64,000 nt of DNA from Yersinia frederiksenii ATCC 33641 (GCF_000754805.1 NZ_KN150731.1:3459886-3523885), one strand, 5' to 3'; positions 1 through 9,647 are shown, numbered from the stretch's first letter. The notes: generated by a model from the sequence alone, not told the origin. A program made the numbers and translations.

Positions 1-584
1 CCGATTTTGCCTTTGTGCTGCACGCCTTGAGCTACCTTTCCAGCAAAGGCCGTGCCGCCATCGTCTGCTTCCCCGGCATCTTCTATCGCGGTGGGGCTGA
101 GCAAAAGATTCGCCAATATCTGGTTGACAACAACTATGTGGAGACGGTGATTTCCCTCGCGCCCAACCTGTTCTACGGCACCACCATCGCGGTGAATATT
201 CTGGTGCTGGCAAAAAACAAAACAGAGACCACTACCCAGTTCATCGACGCCAGCGGCCTGTTTAAGAAAGAAACCAATAACAACGTATTGACTGACAATG
301 ATGACGAGAAAAACCTAGGGCATATTCAGCAAATAATGAGGGTGTTTGCTAGCAAAGAGAACGTCGATCACTTTGCGAGGTCGGTACCTTACGAAGAAAT
401 AGCAAATGAAAAAGACTACAACTTGTCGGTGAGCAGCTACATCGAGGCGAAAGATACTCGTGAAGAGGTGGATATTGCCCAGCTCAATGCCGAGCTGATA
501 ACTACCGTTGCCAGAATTGAGCAACTTCGTACCGAAATTGATGCGATAGTTGCAGAAATTGAAGGTGAGGGGGCTAGAGCATGA
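1..584 (+). CDS. hsdM: Type IC DNA methyltransferase subunit HsdM, C-terminal part
   Basis: This is the 3' end of the methyltransferase (modification) subunit of a type I restriction-modification enzyme; HsdM2-HsdS methylates adenines at the site chosen by HsdS. The reading frame is open from base 3, so the gene starts outside the window and the catalytic NPPF-type motif is not visible. The visible part contains [19 protein letters not shown] and [15 protein letters not shown], typical of the N6-adenine methylase core, followed by a tail ending in a coiled-coil-like stretch near [16 protein letters not shown]. From memory, this tail resembles EcoR124I-type (family IC) HsdM. The stop codon overlaps the hsdS start (ATGA at 581-584), implying translational coupling. 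Alternatives are unlikely given the neighbours. Confidence 0.93.
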   Translation, partial: DFAFVLHALSYLSSKGRAAIVCFPGIFYRGGAEQKIRQYLVDNNYVETVISLAPNLFYGTTIAVNILVLAKNKTETTTQFIDASGLFKKETNNNVLTDNDDEKNLGHIQQIMRVFASKENVDHFARSVPYEEIANEKDYNLSVSSYIEAKDTREEVDIAQLNAELITTVARIEQLRTEIDAIVAEIEGEGARA

Positions 585-1846
585 GCGACATGAACTTCTT
601 GAAAAAGTTGCTTGATGGGGGTGAGGTGGCTTGGAAGCCTATTGGAGAAGTGACTCTACGTACTAATAATATAAAGTGGTCGGATTCTACTCGCAGTTAT
701 CGATATATTGATCTAGCTTCTGTCAGCATTGAAACAAAAAAAATCACAGAGACATCAGTGGTTGCAGCTAACAATGCCCCCAGCCGGGCGCAGAAACTTG
801 TTGAAAAAGACGATGTGATTTTTGCAACTACTCGTCCTACTCAAATGCGCTATTGCTTGATCGATGAAAAATACTCTGGCGAAGTTGCTAGCACTGGCTA
901 TTGTGTTTTACGAGTCAAAAAAGATGAAGTGTTACCTAAATGGATATTGCATTGGCTCTCCTCAAGAGAATTTAAAAAATACCTTGAAGAAAATCAAAGT
1001 GGCTCGGCATACCCAGCAATTTCTGATGCGAAGGTAAAAGAATTTCGGATCCCCATCCCCTACCCAGACAACCCCAAAAAATCGCTGGAAATCCAGATGA
1101 AAATCGTCCGAATTCTGGATACCTTTACCGAGCTTACCGCCGAGCTTACCGCCGAGCTTACCGCCGAGCTTACCGCCCGCAAAAAACAATACAACTACTA
1201 TCGCGAGCAGTTGTTGAGCTTTGAGGAAGGTGGAGTCGAGTGGAAGGCCTTAGGGGAGGTAGCGATCGTCCAGCGCGGTGCATCGCCTAGACCAATTGCA
1301 AAATATATTACTGATGATGAAAATGGCGTGCCTTGGATCAAGATTGGTGATACTTCGCATGGCTCAAAATATGTCAACCAGACAGCGCAGAAAATCACTC
1401 AGGAAGGTGCTCAAAAGTCACGTATCCTGAATAGTGGCGATTTCATTATCTCCAACTCAATGAGTTTTGGGCGTCCTTACATTCTGGGTATAAGAGGGGC
1501 TATTCATGACGGATGGGCTTCTATCAGTGGTTTTAACGGAACGCTAAATTCAGATTTTCTGTATCACTACCTTTCATCGAATGGTGTGCAGAACTACTGG
1601 GCAGGAAAGATCAATAGTGGCTCAGTGAGCAACCTGAATGCAGATATTATTAAAGCTTTGCCTGTGCCTATCCCGGCACTTTCAGTGCAAAAGGAGATTG
1701 CGTCAATTCTCGACAATTTCGATATATTGACCAACTCTCTTAGCGAAGGTTTGCCACGTGAAATCAATCAGCGAAAAAAACAATACGAGTATTATCGCGA
1801 TTTGTTGTTGAGCTTCCCAAAACCGGACTCGGAGGTAGCAGCCTGA
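581..1846 (+). CDS. hsdS: Type IC specificity subunit HsdS
   Basis: This is the DNA-recognition subunit of the type I enzyme. At 421 aa it has the normal length and the classical architecture: target-recognition domain 1 (about residues 10-160), a central conserved helix, target-recognition domain 2 (about 215-370) and a distal conserved helix. The two conserved helices are recognisable repeats of each other, [15 protein letters not shown] in the centre and [15 protein letters not shown] near the C-terminus. The central spacer carries TAEL units (residues 183-199), which is diagnostic of the EcoR124/EcoprrI family IC. The start overlaps the hsdM stop, and the stop is one base before the prrC start. 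The target sequence cannot be predicted by eye. The recognition domains may have been exchanged by recombination, as is common in hsdS. Confidence 0.95.
   Translation: MSDMNFLKKLLDGGEVAWKPIGEVTLRTNNIKWSDSTRSYRYIDLASVSIETKKITETSVVAANNAPSRAQKLVEKDDVIFATTRPTQMRYCLIDEKYSGEVASTGYCVLRVKKDEVLPKWILHWLSSREFKKYLEENQSGSAYPAISDAKVKEFRIPIPYPDNPKKSLEIQMKIVRILDTFTELTAELTAELTAELTARKKQYNYYREQLLSFEEGGVEWKALGEVAIVQRGASPRPIAKYITDDENGVPWIKIGDTSHGSKYVNQTAQKITQEGAQKSRILNSGDFIISNSMSFGRPYILGIRGAIHDGWASISGFNGTLNSDFLYHYLSSNGVQNYWAGKINSGSVSNLNADIIKALPVPIPALSVQKEIASILDNFDILTNSLSEGLPREINQRKKQYEYYRDLLLSFPKPDSEVAA
1130..1177 (+). repeat. Four perfect 12-bp tandem repeats inside hsdS (TAEL units)
   Basis: The unit gagcttaccgcc is present four times without mismatch at 1130, 1142, 1154 and 1166. 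In frame it encodes E-L-T-A units, giving a TEL followed by three TAEL. In the EcoR124I/EcoR124II pair, two versus three copies of the same peptide change the non-specific spacer of the recognition site by one base pair. Because the unit is a multiple of three, slippage or unequal exchange would change specificity without disrupting the reading frame. Confidence 0.95.
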
Positions 1847-1847
1847 T

Positions 1848-3017
1848 ATGAGCAAGACGCTAACGGAAATAGCCCAGCAGCTAAAAGAGACTGATAAGAA
1901 GGTACAGTTGATCTATGCCTTTAATGGTACGGGTAAAACACGCCTGTCTCGTGAATTTAAGGAGCTGGTTGCGCCTAAAAATGCTGGCGATGAGCAGGCT
2001 GACGAAGTAGGGTTATCACGAAATAAAATTCTTTATTACAACGCATTTACCGAAGATCTCTTCTATTGGGATAACGATTTGCAGAGTGATGCCGAACCCA
2101 AGTTGAAGATTCAGACGAACTCTTTCACGGATTGGGTGCTGATTGAACAGGGTCAAGACCAAAATATCATCGCCAATTTCCAGCGTTACGCCAATGATAA
2201 GCTTACACCACGGTTTAACGAGGAATATAAGACCAAAAACAAAGATGAAAAAGAAGTTACAGTAAAAGCGTTTTCAGAAGTGACATTTTCCCTTGAGCGG
2301 GGGGATGATGATCACTTTGGTAATCTGAAAATATCCAAAGGTGAGCAAAGTAACTTTATCTGGAGTATCTTTTACACCCTGTTAGACCAAGTGATAACGA
2401 TCCTCAATGTGGCCGAGCCTAGTGAGCGCGAGTCGAATCAATTTGACCAGTTGGAATATGTGTTTATAGACGACCCGGTGAGCTCATTGGATGAAAACCA
2501 CTTGATTGAGCTGGCTCTTGATCTGGCACAGCTAATAAGATCCAGCGAATCTGGGCTTAAATTCATTGTTTCCACGCACAACCCTTTATTTTATAACGTG
2601 CTTTACAATGAGGTTAAAGCCAAAGGTGGTTACATCCTTAAACGCTTTGAAGATGGCACTTTTGAAATTGAAGATAAGAAAGGAGATAGCAATAAAAGCT
2701 TTTCTTACCATCTGTATATAAAGCGCCTCATTGAACAAGCCATCGAAAAGAACGAAGTTCAACGCTACCATTTTACTTTACTTCGTAACCTGTACGAAAA
2801 ATCTGCTAACTTTCTAGGCTACCCTCAGTGGTCTGACTTATTGCCCGAAAACAAACAGTCTTATTCAAGGCTGGTGATGAATTTTTATAGCCATCGCACA
2901 TTGTCCAATGAAGAAGTGGCCGAGCCAACAGAGCCCGAGAAACAAACGGTAAAGCTGTTGCTTGAACACTTGAAAGATGAGTATGGCTTTTGGAAGCAGG
3001 AAGAACAACATGGTTGA
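1848..3017 (+). CDS. prrC: PrrC-type tRNA-Lys anticodon nuclease
   Basis: PrrC cleaves tRNA-Lys at the anticodon. It is normally held inactive by the associated type Ic enzyme and is released during phage infection by the T4 Stp peptide (known from the E. coli prr locus). This 389-aa protein has an ABC-like NTPase domain: Walker A FNGTGKT (25-31), signature-like SKGEQSN (163-169), Walker [13 protein letters not shown] (204-215) and H-loop STHNP (His244). The C-terminal nuclease domain keeps Arg313, Glu317 and His349, with the same 4 and 36 residue spacing as the catalytic R320/E324/H356 of E. coli PrrC. The SNKSFSYHL segment before it lies in the region I associate with the PrrC box. The N-terminus ahead of Walker A looks about 16 residues shorter than the E. 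coli protein as I remember it. The gene lies one base after hsdS and overlaps hsdR, the prototype prr order. Confidence 0.94.
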   Translation: MSKTLTEIAQQLKETDKKVQLIYAFNGTGKTRLSREFKELVAPKNAGDEQADEVGLSRNKILYYNAFTEDLFYWDNDLQSDAEPKLKIQTNSFTDWVLIEQGQDQNIIANFQRYANDKLTPRFNEEYKTKNKDEKEVTVKAFSEVTFSLERGDDDHFGNLKISKGEQSNFIWSIFYTLLDQVITILNVAEPSERESNQFDQLEYVFIDDPVSSLDENHLIELALDLAQLIRSSESGLKFIVSTHNPLFYNVLYNEVKAKGGYILKRFEDGTFEIEDKKGDSNKSFSYHLYIKRLIEQAIEKNEVQRYHFTLLRNLYEKSANFLGYPQWSDLLPENKQSYSRLVMNFYSHRTLSNEEVAEPTEPEKQTVKLLLEHLKDEYGFWKQEEQHG

Positions 3018-6000
3018 TTACACCAAGCCCATCGCTGAATCCAACAACTTTATCGTGTTGGACAAGTACAAGAAAGAATGGATGGCAGCTGAAAGCTACC
3101 AAAGCGAGAACGATCTGGAGCGGGAGCTGATCCAGGACTTAGTCAACCAGGGCTATGAGTTCCTGCTCAGTCTGAATACTCCCGAAGCCATGCTAGCCAA
3201 TGTGCGAGTGCAATTGCAAACGCTCAATAATGTGCAATTTGCTGATGGTGAATGGACGCGTTTTGTAGAAACCTACCTCGATAAGCCCAGCGATACCATT
3301 GTGGATAAGACCCGCAAAATTCACGATGACTACATCTACGACTTCGTTTTCGATGATGGCCGCATCAAGAACATCTATCTGCTGGATAAGAAGAATATCG
3401 CCCGTAACAAGGTACAGGTGATCAAGCAGTTTGAACAAACCGGTAGCTATGCCAATCGCTACGATGTGACCATTCTGGTCAATGGCTTGCCTTTGGTGCA
3501 GATTGAACTGAAAAAACGTGGCGTTGCTATTCGAGAAGCCTTTAACCAGGTACACCGTTACAGCAAGGAGAGTTTTAACAGCGGGCATTCTCTCTATAAG
3601 TATTTGCAACTGTTTGTCATTTCTAACGGTACTGATAGTCGCTATTTTGCCAACACCACGGCACGCAATAAAAACAGCTTCGACTTCACCATGAACTGGG
3701 CGAAGGCAGATAACAACCTGATCAAGGATTTGAAGGACTTTACCGCTACCTTCTTTCAGAAGCATACCTTGCTAAATGTGTTGCTGCATTATTCAGTGTT
3801 TGACGTGAGTAACACTCTGTTGGTGATGCGCCCTTACCAGATTGCCGCCACTGAGCGCATCTTGTGGAAAATTAAAAGCGCCTTTGAGGCGAAAAACTGG
3901 AGCAAGCCGGAAAGCGGCGGCTTTATCTGGCACACCACAGGTTCTGGCAAGACCCTCACCAGTTTTAAGGTGGCGCGTTTGGCCACCGAGCTGGAATTTA
4001 TCGACAAGGTATTCTTCGTTGTGGACCGAAAGGATCTGGATTACCAGACTATGAAGGAGTACCAGCGCTTTTCGCCGGATAGCGTCAATGGCTCTGACAG
4101 TACCGCAGGCCTCAAGCGCAATCTGGATAAAGACGACAATAAGATCATCGTCACCACTATCCAGAAACTCAACAACCTGATGAAAAGCGAAGGTGATTTG
4201 CCCATCTACACCAAGCAAGTGGTCTTCATTTTTGATGAGTGCCACCGCAGCCAGTTTGGTGAAGCACAGAAGAACCTGAAGAAGAAGTTTAAACGCTTCT
4301 ACCAGTTTGGTTTTACGGGTACGCCGATCTTTGCTGGAAAGAATGCTCTGGGCGCAGAAGATACAGCCAGCGTATTTGGCCGAGAGTTGCATTCGTATGT
4401 CATCACTGATGCCATTCGTGACGAAAAGGTACTGAAGTTTAAAGTGGACTACAACGATGTCCGCCCACAGTTCAAAGCCATCGAAACCGAGAAGGATGAG
4501 AAAAAACTCAGTGCCGCTGAAAACCAACAGGCCTTGTTGCACCCTGATCGTATCCGCGAAATTACCCAGTACATCCTGAACAATTTCCGGCAAAAAACGC
4601 ATCGCCTACAATCAAATGCCAAGGGTTTTAATGCCATGTTTGCGGTGAGCAGCGTGGATGCGGCCAAGCTTTATTATGAGTCGTTCAAGACGTTGCAAAA
4701 GCACAGCCATAACCCACTGAAAGTGGCCACCATCTTCTCGTTCACCGCCAATGAAGAACAGGATGCCGTGGGGGATATTCAGGATGAAAGCTTTGATGTT
4801 TCAGCTATGAATAGCAGCGCCAAAGAGTTTTTAAGCGCAGCTATTGCCGACTACAACGCGTTGTTCAAAACCAATTTCAGCGTAGACAGTAATGGCTTCC
4901 AGAATTATTACCGTGATTTGGCCAAACAGGTTAAAGCCAAAGAGATTGATCTGCTGATTGTGGTGGGCATGTTCCTTACCGGCTTTGATGCCCCGACGCT
5001 GAACACCCTGTTTGTGGATAAAAACTTGCGTTATCACGGCCTGATGCAAGCCTATTCGCGCACCAACCGTATTTACGACGCCACCAAGACCTTTGGCAAT
5101 ATCGTTACCTTCCGTGATTTGGAACAAGCAACGGTGGATGCCATTACTCTGTTTGGTAACAACAACACCAAAAACGTAGTGCTGGAAAAGAGCTACCAGG
5201 AATACATGGAAGGCTTTACTGATGTGGTGACGGGTCAGGCGCGGCGCGGTTTTATGGATGTTGTCAGCGAATTGGAGCAGCGCTTTGCTGATCCTGCCGC
5301 CATTGAAAAAGAAGCCGACAAAAAAGCCTTTGTTAAACTCTTTGGCGAATACTTGCGTGTTGAGAATGTGCTACAAAACTACGATGAGTTTGCCAGCCTG
5401 AAAGCCCTGCAAAACGTAGATATGAACGATCCAGAAGCGGTTGAGGCGTTTAAAGCCGAACACTATCTGGACGATGCAAAGCTGGCCGAGTTGCAGGCCA
5501 TACGCCTGCCCGCCGAGCGCACGATCCAGGATTACCGTTCGACCTACAACGACATCCGCGATTGGCAGCGTCGGCAAAGATCGGCAGAGGACAAAGACAA
5601 ATCCACCATCGACTGGGATGATGTAGTGTTCGAAGTAGATCTGCTGAAATCCCAGGAGATCAACCTCGATTACATTCTGGAGCTGATCTTTGAACACAAC
5701 AAAAAAACCAGAAGCAAAGCCGATCTGGTTGATGAAGTACGCCGGTTGATCCGCGCAAGCCTAGGTAACCGCGCTAAAGAGAGCTTGCTGGTTGATTTTA
5801 TCAATCAAACCGATCTGGATCAGATTGGCGATAAAGCCAGCGTGATCGAGGCCTTCTTTACCTTTGCCCAGATTGAGCAACAACGTGAAGCTGATGAACT
5901 GATCAGCTCTGAAAGTTTGAATGATGAGGCAACCAGACGCTATATCACCACCTCGCTTAAGCGTGAATTTGCCAGCGAAAATGGCACCGAGCTCAATTCC

Positions 6001-6114
6001 ATCCTGCCCAAAATGAGCCCGCTTAATTCACAATATCTGCCGACAAAGCAACGTGTTTTCCAGAAGATCGCGGCGTTTGTCGAGAAGTTCAAAGGTGTGG
6101 GAGGGAAAGTCTGA
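3010..6114 (+). CDS. hsdR: Type IC restriction subunit HsdR
   Basis: This is the motor and endonuclease subunit, which translocates and cuts unmodified DNA. At 1034 aa it is very close to EcoR124I HsdR. The N-terminal PD-(D/E)xK nuclease has Asp152, Glu166 and Lys168 (within YDVTILVNG and QIELKKRG). The SF2 motor has Walker A TTGSGKT (Lys314), the DECH box (from Asp409), FGFTGTP, and late motifs [10 protein letters not shown] and QAYSRTNRI. The ATG at 3010 is preferred over an in-frame ATG at 2977. It has an AGGAA ribosome-binding site about 7 bases upstream and matches the family start; it overlaps the last 8 bases of prrC. The C-terminal FKGVGGK tail is typical of IC subunits. No lesion is seen, so the restriction system looks intact. 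Confidence 0.96.
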   Translation: MVDYTKPIAESNNFIVLDKYKKEWMAAESYQSENDLERELIQDLVNQGYEFLLSLNTPEAMLANVRVQLQTLNNVQFADGEWTRFVETYLDKPSDTIVDKTRKIHDDYIYDFVFDDGRIKNIYLLDKKNIARNKVQVIKQFEQTGSYANRYDVTILVNGLPLVQIELKKRGVAIREAFNQVHRYSKESFNSGHSLYKYLQLFVISNGTDSRYFANTTARNKNSFDFTMNWAKADNNLIKDLKDFTATFFQKHTLLNVLLHYSVFDVSNTLLVMRPYQIAATERILWKIKSAFEAKNWSKPESGGFIWHTTGSGKTLTSFKVARLATELEFIDKVFFVVDRKDLDYQTMKEYQRFSPDSVNGSDSTAGLKRNLDKDDNKIIVTTIQKLNNLMKSEGDLPIYTKQVVFIFDECHRSQFGEAQKNLKKKFKRFYQFGFTGTPIFAGKNALGAEDTASVFGRELHSYVITDAIRDEKVLKFKVDYNDVRPQFKAIETEKDEKKLSAAENQQALLHPDRIREITQYILNNFRQKTHRLQSNAKGFNAMFAVSSVDAAKLYYESFKTLQKHSHNPLKVATIFSFTANEEQDAVGDIQDESFDVSAMNSSAKEFLSAAIADYNALFKTNFSVDSNGFQNYYRDLAKQVKAKEIDLLIVVGMFLTGFDAPTLNTLFVDKNLRYHGLMQAYSRTNRIYDATKTFGNIVTFRDLEQATVDAITLFGNNNTKNVVLEKSYQEYMEGFTDVVTGQARRGFMDVVSELEQRFADPAAIEKEADKKAFVKLFGEYLRVENVLQNYDEFASLKALQNVDMNDPEAVEAFKAEHYLDDAKLAELQAIRLPAERTIQDYRSTYNDIRDWQRRQRSAEDKDKSTIDWDDVVFEVDLLKSQEINLDYILELIFEHNKKTRSKADLVDEVRRLIRASLGNRAKESLLVDFINQTDLDQIGDKASVIEAFFTFAQIEQQREADELISSESLNDEATRRYITTSLKREFASENGTELNSILPKMSPLNSQYLPTKQRVFQKIAAFVEKFKGVGGKV

Positions 6115-6183
6115 TAAACAAGCAAAGCCACCTTTATCGTCGGCTTACACTAAATTGATTGGTTAAATAGCCATCTAATCAGT

Positions 6184-6226
6184 GAACTCTCTGGAAACTC
6201 CAGAGAGTTCAAATAACATGTTTTTT
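6184..6226 (+). terminator. Candidate terminator after hsdR
   Basis: A perfect 11-bp stem (gaactctctgg at 6184-6194 with its complement at 6200-6210) closes a 5-nt loop 70 bases after the hsdR stop. A run of six T begins ten bases past the stem. The gap between stem and T-run is longer than ideal. Confidence 0.55.
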
Positions 6227-6392
6227 ATTTGGTTAAACACGCTGACTTTTCTGGGAATCATGGTGCATACATCGTTAAATTAACAACGGGTCGATGCCGC
6301 TGTTTTAAGCTTTCGGCCATAAGCATGCCGATGCCCATGTGGGGTCGTCAGGGGGGCGTCGTGTTTCGTAACACCTCCTGAAAACGTTAGGT

Positions 6393-6530
6393 TTAAAAAT
6401 CTTCATTCGAACGATTGGTATCAGGCACATAGATCCATTCATGACAATCAGGGCACTGTTTTTGACCGTAGCAAGGGTGTCCACGTCAGGTACATCGCCA
6501 ATTCGTGTTTGTCGTGTTGATTCGCAGCAT
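6393..6530 (-). pseudogene. Small zinc-ribbon-like ORF interrupted by TGA
   Basis: Reading the minus strand from the ATG at 6530, one frame gives about 45 codons with a single in-frame TGA (codon 15) and a natural stop at 6393. After the TGA the peptide contains RGHPCYGQKQCPDCHEW. Cysteines at codons 13, 20, 26 and 29 resemble a small zinc ribbon, and the cysteine pattern continues across the TGA, which argues that this was once a coding sequence. The family is not recognised. The rest of 6227-6733 shows no convincing gene. Confidence 0.35.
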
Positions 6531-6733
6531 CCTGGGCCCCGCTGGTGATATGGGCGTATTGGCTAGGTATCCCGTTTTTCTCCGTCACATCAGTTAATGC
6601 AGCGAACATAGTCGCTCTTGACTGAAGTCATGGGATAGCGCAGATATGCCCTAAATAACGAAGGACAGGAAGTGAAGTAACCCGAAGACGGTATAAAAAC
6701 TGTATTCCCGTTACCGACACGGAGGAGACTTCA

Positions 6734-6787
6734 GTGAATAATGGGCATACGCAGATGATAACCAGAGGAAATAACGATGATTATTGA
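6734..6787 (+). CDS. Possible 17-codon leader ORF with strong ribosome-binding site
   Basis: A GTG at 6734 follows a strong ribosome-binding site, GGAGGAG at 6721-6727, with a 6-base spacer. The frame runs 17 codons (ending GNNDDY) to a TGA at 6785-6787 and overlaps the start of the next gene at 6777 in another frame. This fits a translationally coupled leader, but the peptide has no recognisable family. It could also be the tail of a decayed gene, because the frame stays open upstream to about 6659. Confidence 0.3.
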   Translation: MNNGHTQMITRGNNDDY

Positions 6788-7592
6788 CGTTGATGATGCC
6801 CCTATGATTGCGCTGAAGCTCCTGAAAGAAAAACTCCATGAATGGCGGGATTCGCCCAGCCCGGTATGGCCTACAACCTGGCCGGTTTTTGAATATCTCA
6901 TTGATCGCCATGATGAAATGGCGCCGGTTTATAGGGAAATCACCTCCCTCAATATTACCAGGCAACGCCTGTGGCTTATTCTAGAACAGTTTATTCATAC
7001 GGGTAGCTTCGGGACAGAGGAACGCTATGCTGAGCTGCGAGCTGATCACCAGGAGCTGACAAGGCTGAATGAAGACATCAGCATAATGAGTATCCGGTTG
7101 GCGGAAATGTTAGAGAGACGTTCAGCGTTGCTGAATCATAGTGGTCATTTCTACTGTGAGCGGATGCACAGCCTGACGGATTTCATTGATGATGCTGGAG
7201 AGGGCAATGGCCATTACCAGCTTTACCTCAAACCAGAATTACAACGACTTAAGCGTTATGATCTCCAATACTGGCCTGGCATTGCTGATATTCTTCGCTC
7301 CCTGGGGATGGAAGATGTGAATGTTACGTGCGTCGATGAAGCGACAGAAGCAATTATTAAAGCCCGCAGGCCCTCTCTGACGGATTTCTTCAGGGAATTG
7401 TTTAATCGTATTGATGAGAACAAGACAGGCCACGGTTACTCGCTACCACGGACTTTTAAACTCTCAGATGCCGCGCTGGCGACCATTTGCAACATTACGC
7501 GCGATTTGCCTCCTGATGAGATTATTGATGCCGCTTACGTGAAGCGGACCCGTCATCGGCTGAAGGAACAAGGGTTCAGCGCGGTATGGTAA
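6777..7592 (+). CDS. Island-encoded hypothetical protein, 271 aa
   Basis: I do not recognise this family. The 271-aa product is soluble, with no signal peptide or membrane segment. It is mostly helical in appearance, with a charged, coiled-coil-like middle (about residues 80-125, EERYAELRADHQELTRLNED). It ends in a basic segment containing AYVKRTRHRLKEQGF. The ATG at 6777 has an AGAGG-like ribosome-binding site about 9 bases upstream and overlaps the small leader frame that ends at 6787. It lies between the hsd operon and the alpA-like gene, on the opposite strand to the latter. It is probably island cargo or an island maintenance gene; nothing in the sequence points to a specific activity. 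Confidence 0.75.
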   Translation: MIIDVDDAPMIALKLLKEKLHEWRDSPSPVWPTTWPVFEYLIDRHDEMAPVYREITSLNITRQRLWLILEQFIHTGSFGTEERYAELRADHQELTRLNEDISIMSIRLAEMLERRSALLNHSGHFYCERMHSLTDFIDDAGEGNGHYQLYLKPELQRLKRYDLQYWPGIADILRSLGMEDVNVTCVDEATEAIIKARRPSLTDFFRELFNRIDENKTGHGYSLPRTFKLSDAALATICNITRDLPPDEIIDAAYVKRTRHRLKEQGFSAVW

Positions 7593-7797
7593 GGAGTTAA
7601 GCACGCTGCGTCAGGTTGTTATCCGGAACAATCGCCGGGGAGGGGCTAAGAAAGATAGCACAAAAGATTTTGCTAAATGAGTGAGCCAGGCAACGGCTAA
7701 TCAGCAGACTTGTTCATCCAGACGGCGAATGTGACCTCGGCGCAAATGCATGCGTTTTGCATGGGGGCACTTGAACCGACCCCGAGCCTTCCGATGA

Positions 7798-8007
7798 TTA
7801 CGGGCGTGATTGCTGAATACGCTGTTGCACCCACGCTTCCACTTCACTCTGTAGCCAACGTGAGCTGCGTCCAAGCTTGATGGGCTTAGGGAATTCACCG
7901 AGTTGAATCAGTTTGTAGAACCACTTGTCTGTAAGCTGCGTAAAGCCAGTGATAAAGGCCATATCGACAAGCTGATCGTTTAGCAGGGATTGTGTGTTGG
8001 TATTCAT
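7798..8007 (-). CDS. AlpA-family transcriptional regulator
   Basis: This small (69 aa) DNA-binding protein belongs to the AlpA/MerR-like excisionase-regulator group found in P4-like and CP4-57-like elements, where AlpA controls integrase expression and excision. The sequence shows the expected helix-turn-helix and wing, with FPKPIKLGRSSRWLQSEVEAW in the core (split here as FPKPIKLG and RSSRWLQSEVEAW). The ATG at 8007 has an AAGGAG ribosome-binding site about 9 bases upstream. It points toward the left end of the island, where its integrase target would be expected, but no integrase is seen in the window. The Gp2-like gene lies upstream on the same strand, separated by 175 bases. Confidence 0.88.
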   Translation of the reverse strand: MNTNTQSLLNDQLVDMAFITGFTQLTDKWFYKLIQLGEFPKPIKLGRSSRWLQSEVEAWVQQRIQQSRP

Positions 8008-8182
8008 AATTAAATCTCCTTTAAGTCAATTGGTTAAAGGAGGAATGACTGTCTTTAAGTTTGTGTTGCAGCCTTCCTCAGTGGATGGAAGGCCGTGTAA
8101 AAAAGTACTGATAATCCTAATTTTCAGAATGGTGATGCGTCTGCATTACCTGAAATCTCGTCAGAGTGTTTTCCAACGGTTT

Positions 8183-8803
8183 TTAGTCTTCATCGAAAGT
8201 TCCTTGTGCAGAGACTGAACATCCCAATGTACGTACCTTGTTGCTGTACTGCTTGGTTCGGTGTTTGGCCATGTAATCAATGCGCTGGAACACCGCCTGA
8301 CAGTCATCCGTGGCCCCCAGCTTGGCCCTGAACAGGTGATAACAAGGATTTTCCGGGAACGAGACCAGAGCCCGGTATTCATCCCCCTTGAGCTTCAGCG
8401 CGCTTAACCATGCCTGAGTAATCAGGTCTGCCAGGCTCCCTTTTTTCTGATACTCCCCCAACCGCCAGAAGGCATCTCGGTTAAACATCAGCAGCACGTG
8501 ATAGTGGATCTTTTCCCCGCACTGATTGTTCTCTCTCACCCAAATGAAATGCAGGTCTGAACTATGGACTTGCTTACCAGGGTTCTTTTTCTTTCTTCGT
8601 TTGAACACCGCGGTGAGGCGAGACCTGATGGCTGGTGTAAAGGCTTCAATGGCTTTGTTGTCATCAACGCAATAGCCATCCGGAAAACGCAGGTCTACAC
8701 GGACAGCAAAGGTTCTCGGGTGTGTTATCAGGGCATTGTTCAGCGTGCTACGGAATCGCAAAAGGTAATGGAGGTTATGGGTCTCAGAGGTGCTTTTTGT
8801 CAT
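8183..8803 (-). CDS. Inovirus Gp2 / YfjJ-like replication-associated protein
   Basis: This 206-aa protein resembles the inovirus-type Gp2 (YagK/YfjJ C-terminal domain) proteins of P4-like islands. The signs are the early segment TFAVRVDLRFPDGY and the central GEKIHYHVLLMFNRDAFW, where the HYHVLL strand is characteristic, followed by a QRIDYMAKHRTKQY region. The histidine-rich strand is reminiscent of the HUH-type Rep fold, so a role in element replication is plausible but not shown. The ribosome-binding site before the ATG at 8803 is weak. With the alpA-like gene it forms a left-pointing module like the alpA/yfjJ module of CP4-57. It appears full length. Confidence 0.75.
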   Translation of the reverse strand: MTKSTSETHNLHYLLRFRSTLNNALITHPRTFAVRVDLRFPDGYCVDDNKAIEAFTPAIRSRLTAVFKRRKKKNPGKQVHSSDLHFIWVRENNQCGEKIHYHVLLMFNRDAFWRLGEYQKKGSLADLITQAWLSALKLKGDEYRALVSFPENPCYHLFRAKLGATDDCQAVFQRIDYMAKHRTKQYSNKVRTLGCSVSAQGTFDED

Positions 8804-9647
8804 GACGCTGTCTCGGGTTGTTATTTTACAGATAATTACGAGCTCACTTGAAAATGACGGGATGCGTGAGTGAGCGCGTTATCGGATATGGGAAAGCACG
8901 GTCAGTGGGGCTGTGGCGGAACCTGTGTTGTGCGTTAGTCATTTCTGGCGGAGCGGCTTGGCGGTAAGTGTGGGGGGTTGAGTTTCGCTTCTCACGCTGG
9001 GTTTGGGGTTAGGGCTTCGCATAGTATTACTACGGAGTTATTGGCTATCAGGATTGCAGGTGATATATCAAGTCATGTTTATGGGATTGGTTAATATTTA
9101 TTAAAATAAATATAATTAATTTTGTGTATTAATTTGATTTATATAATCCTTATTATTTATATATAAATATATATTATTATATCCGATAGACGTTTGGTCC
9201 ATGCGAGGGAAAGCAACCCTGGAGCACTGAGGCCTGGATGATACAAATTCGGTTTTTCACCCCCTCAATTTTACTCGGGAGTTATCCTCGGGAGAACAGG
9301 GCAAAATACAGCAGGAGTATACGGACCTTGTCGCTTAACGAGATGAGTTCTGGGCTCCTGACGGAAAAGTGGAAGGTGTCACATTCAGCAAGGGTGACGG
9401 GGTGCTGCTGAGCAGCCAGCAAGAACAACAATCTTATCATCGGGAGGGGGAGACTGCCGTAGTCATCTGCAAGATAGGGGGTGAGCAGAACCAAAAGGTA
9501 AGGTCTTACATGCAATACAAAGCCCAGTAAAAAATCACATAAGACAGCTGGAGAGCCTGGGTTGCTGCCGTAAAGAGCTAGAGGCGTTGAGTTTCGATCT
9601 TATTGTGTGAGTGATACGTTATGTTACTATGTCAGTATGTTATAGAA
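8804..9647. other. Non-coding stretch with very A+T-rich segment
   Basis: I see no convincing gene in these 840 bases; short frames such as the one over 9282-9515 have no family signature. The stretch from about 9085 to 9190 is almost pure A/T (repeats of tatata, attaat and ttatt) and is flanked by ordinary sequence. It separates the left-pointing alpA/Gp2 module from the right-pointing module, so it may hold divergent promoters, silencing by H-NS, or a DNA-unwinding element. Confidence 0.5.

Noticed and set aside
1130-1177. Possible CRISPR-like array
   Set aside because: The repeats are contiguous 12-bp units inside a coding frame without spacers; no CRISPR array or cas gene is present in the window.
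2977-3009. Upstream ATG for hsdR at 2977
   Set aside because: It would add 11 unconserved residues inside prrC, whereas ATG 3010 has a proper ribosome-binding site and matches the family N-terminus.
3793-4602. 269-codon minus-strand frame inside hsdR
   Set aside because: It lies opposite the helicase motifs of hsdR, whose frame is intact and family-conserved. The opposing peptide has no recognisable features.
9282-9515. 77-codon minus-strand frame in the A+T-rich gap
   Set aside because: No ribosome-binding site, no domain, and the region looks like control DNA between divergent modules.
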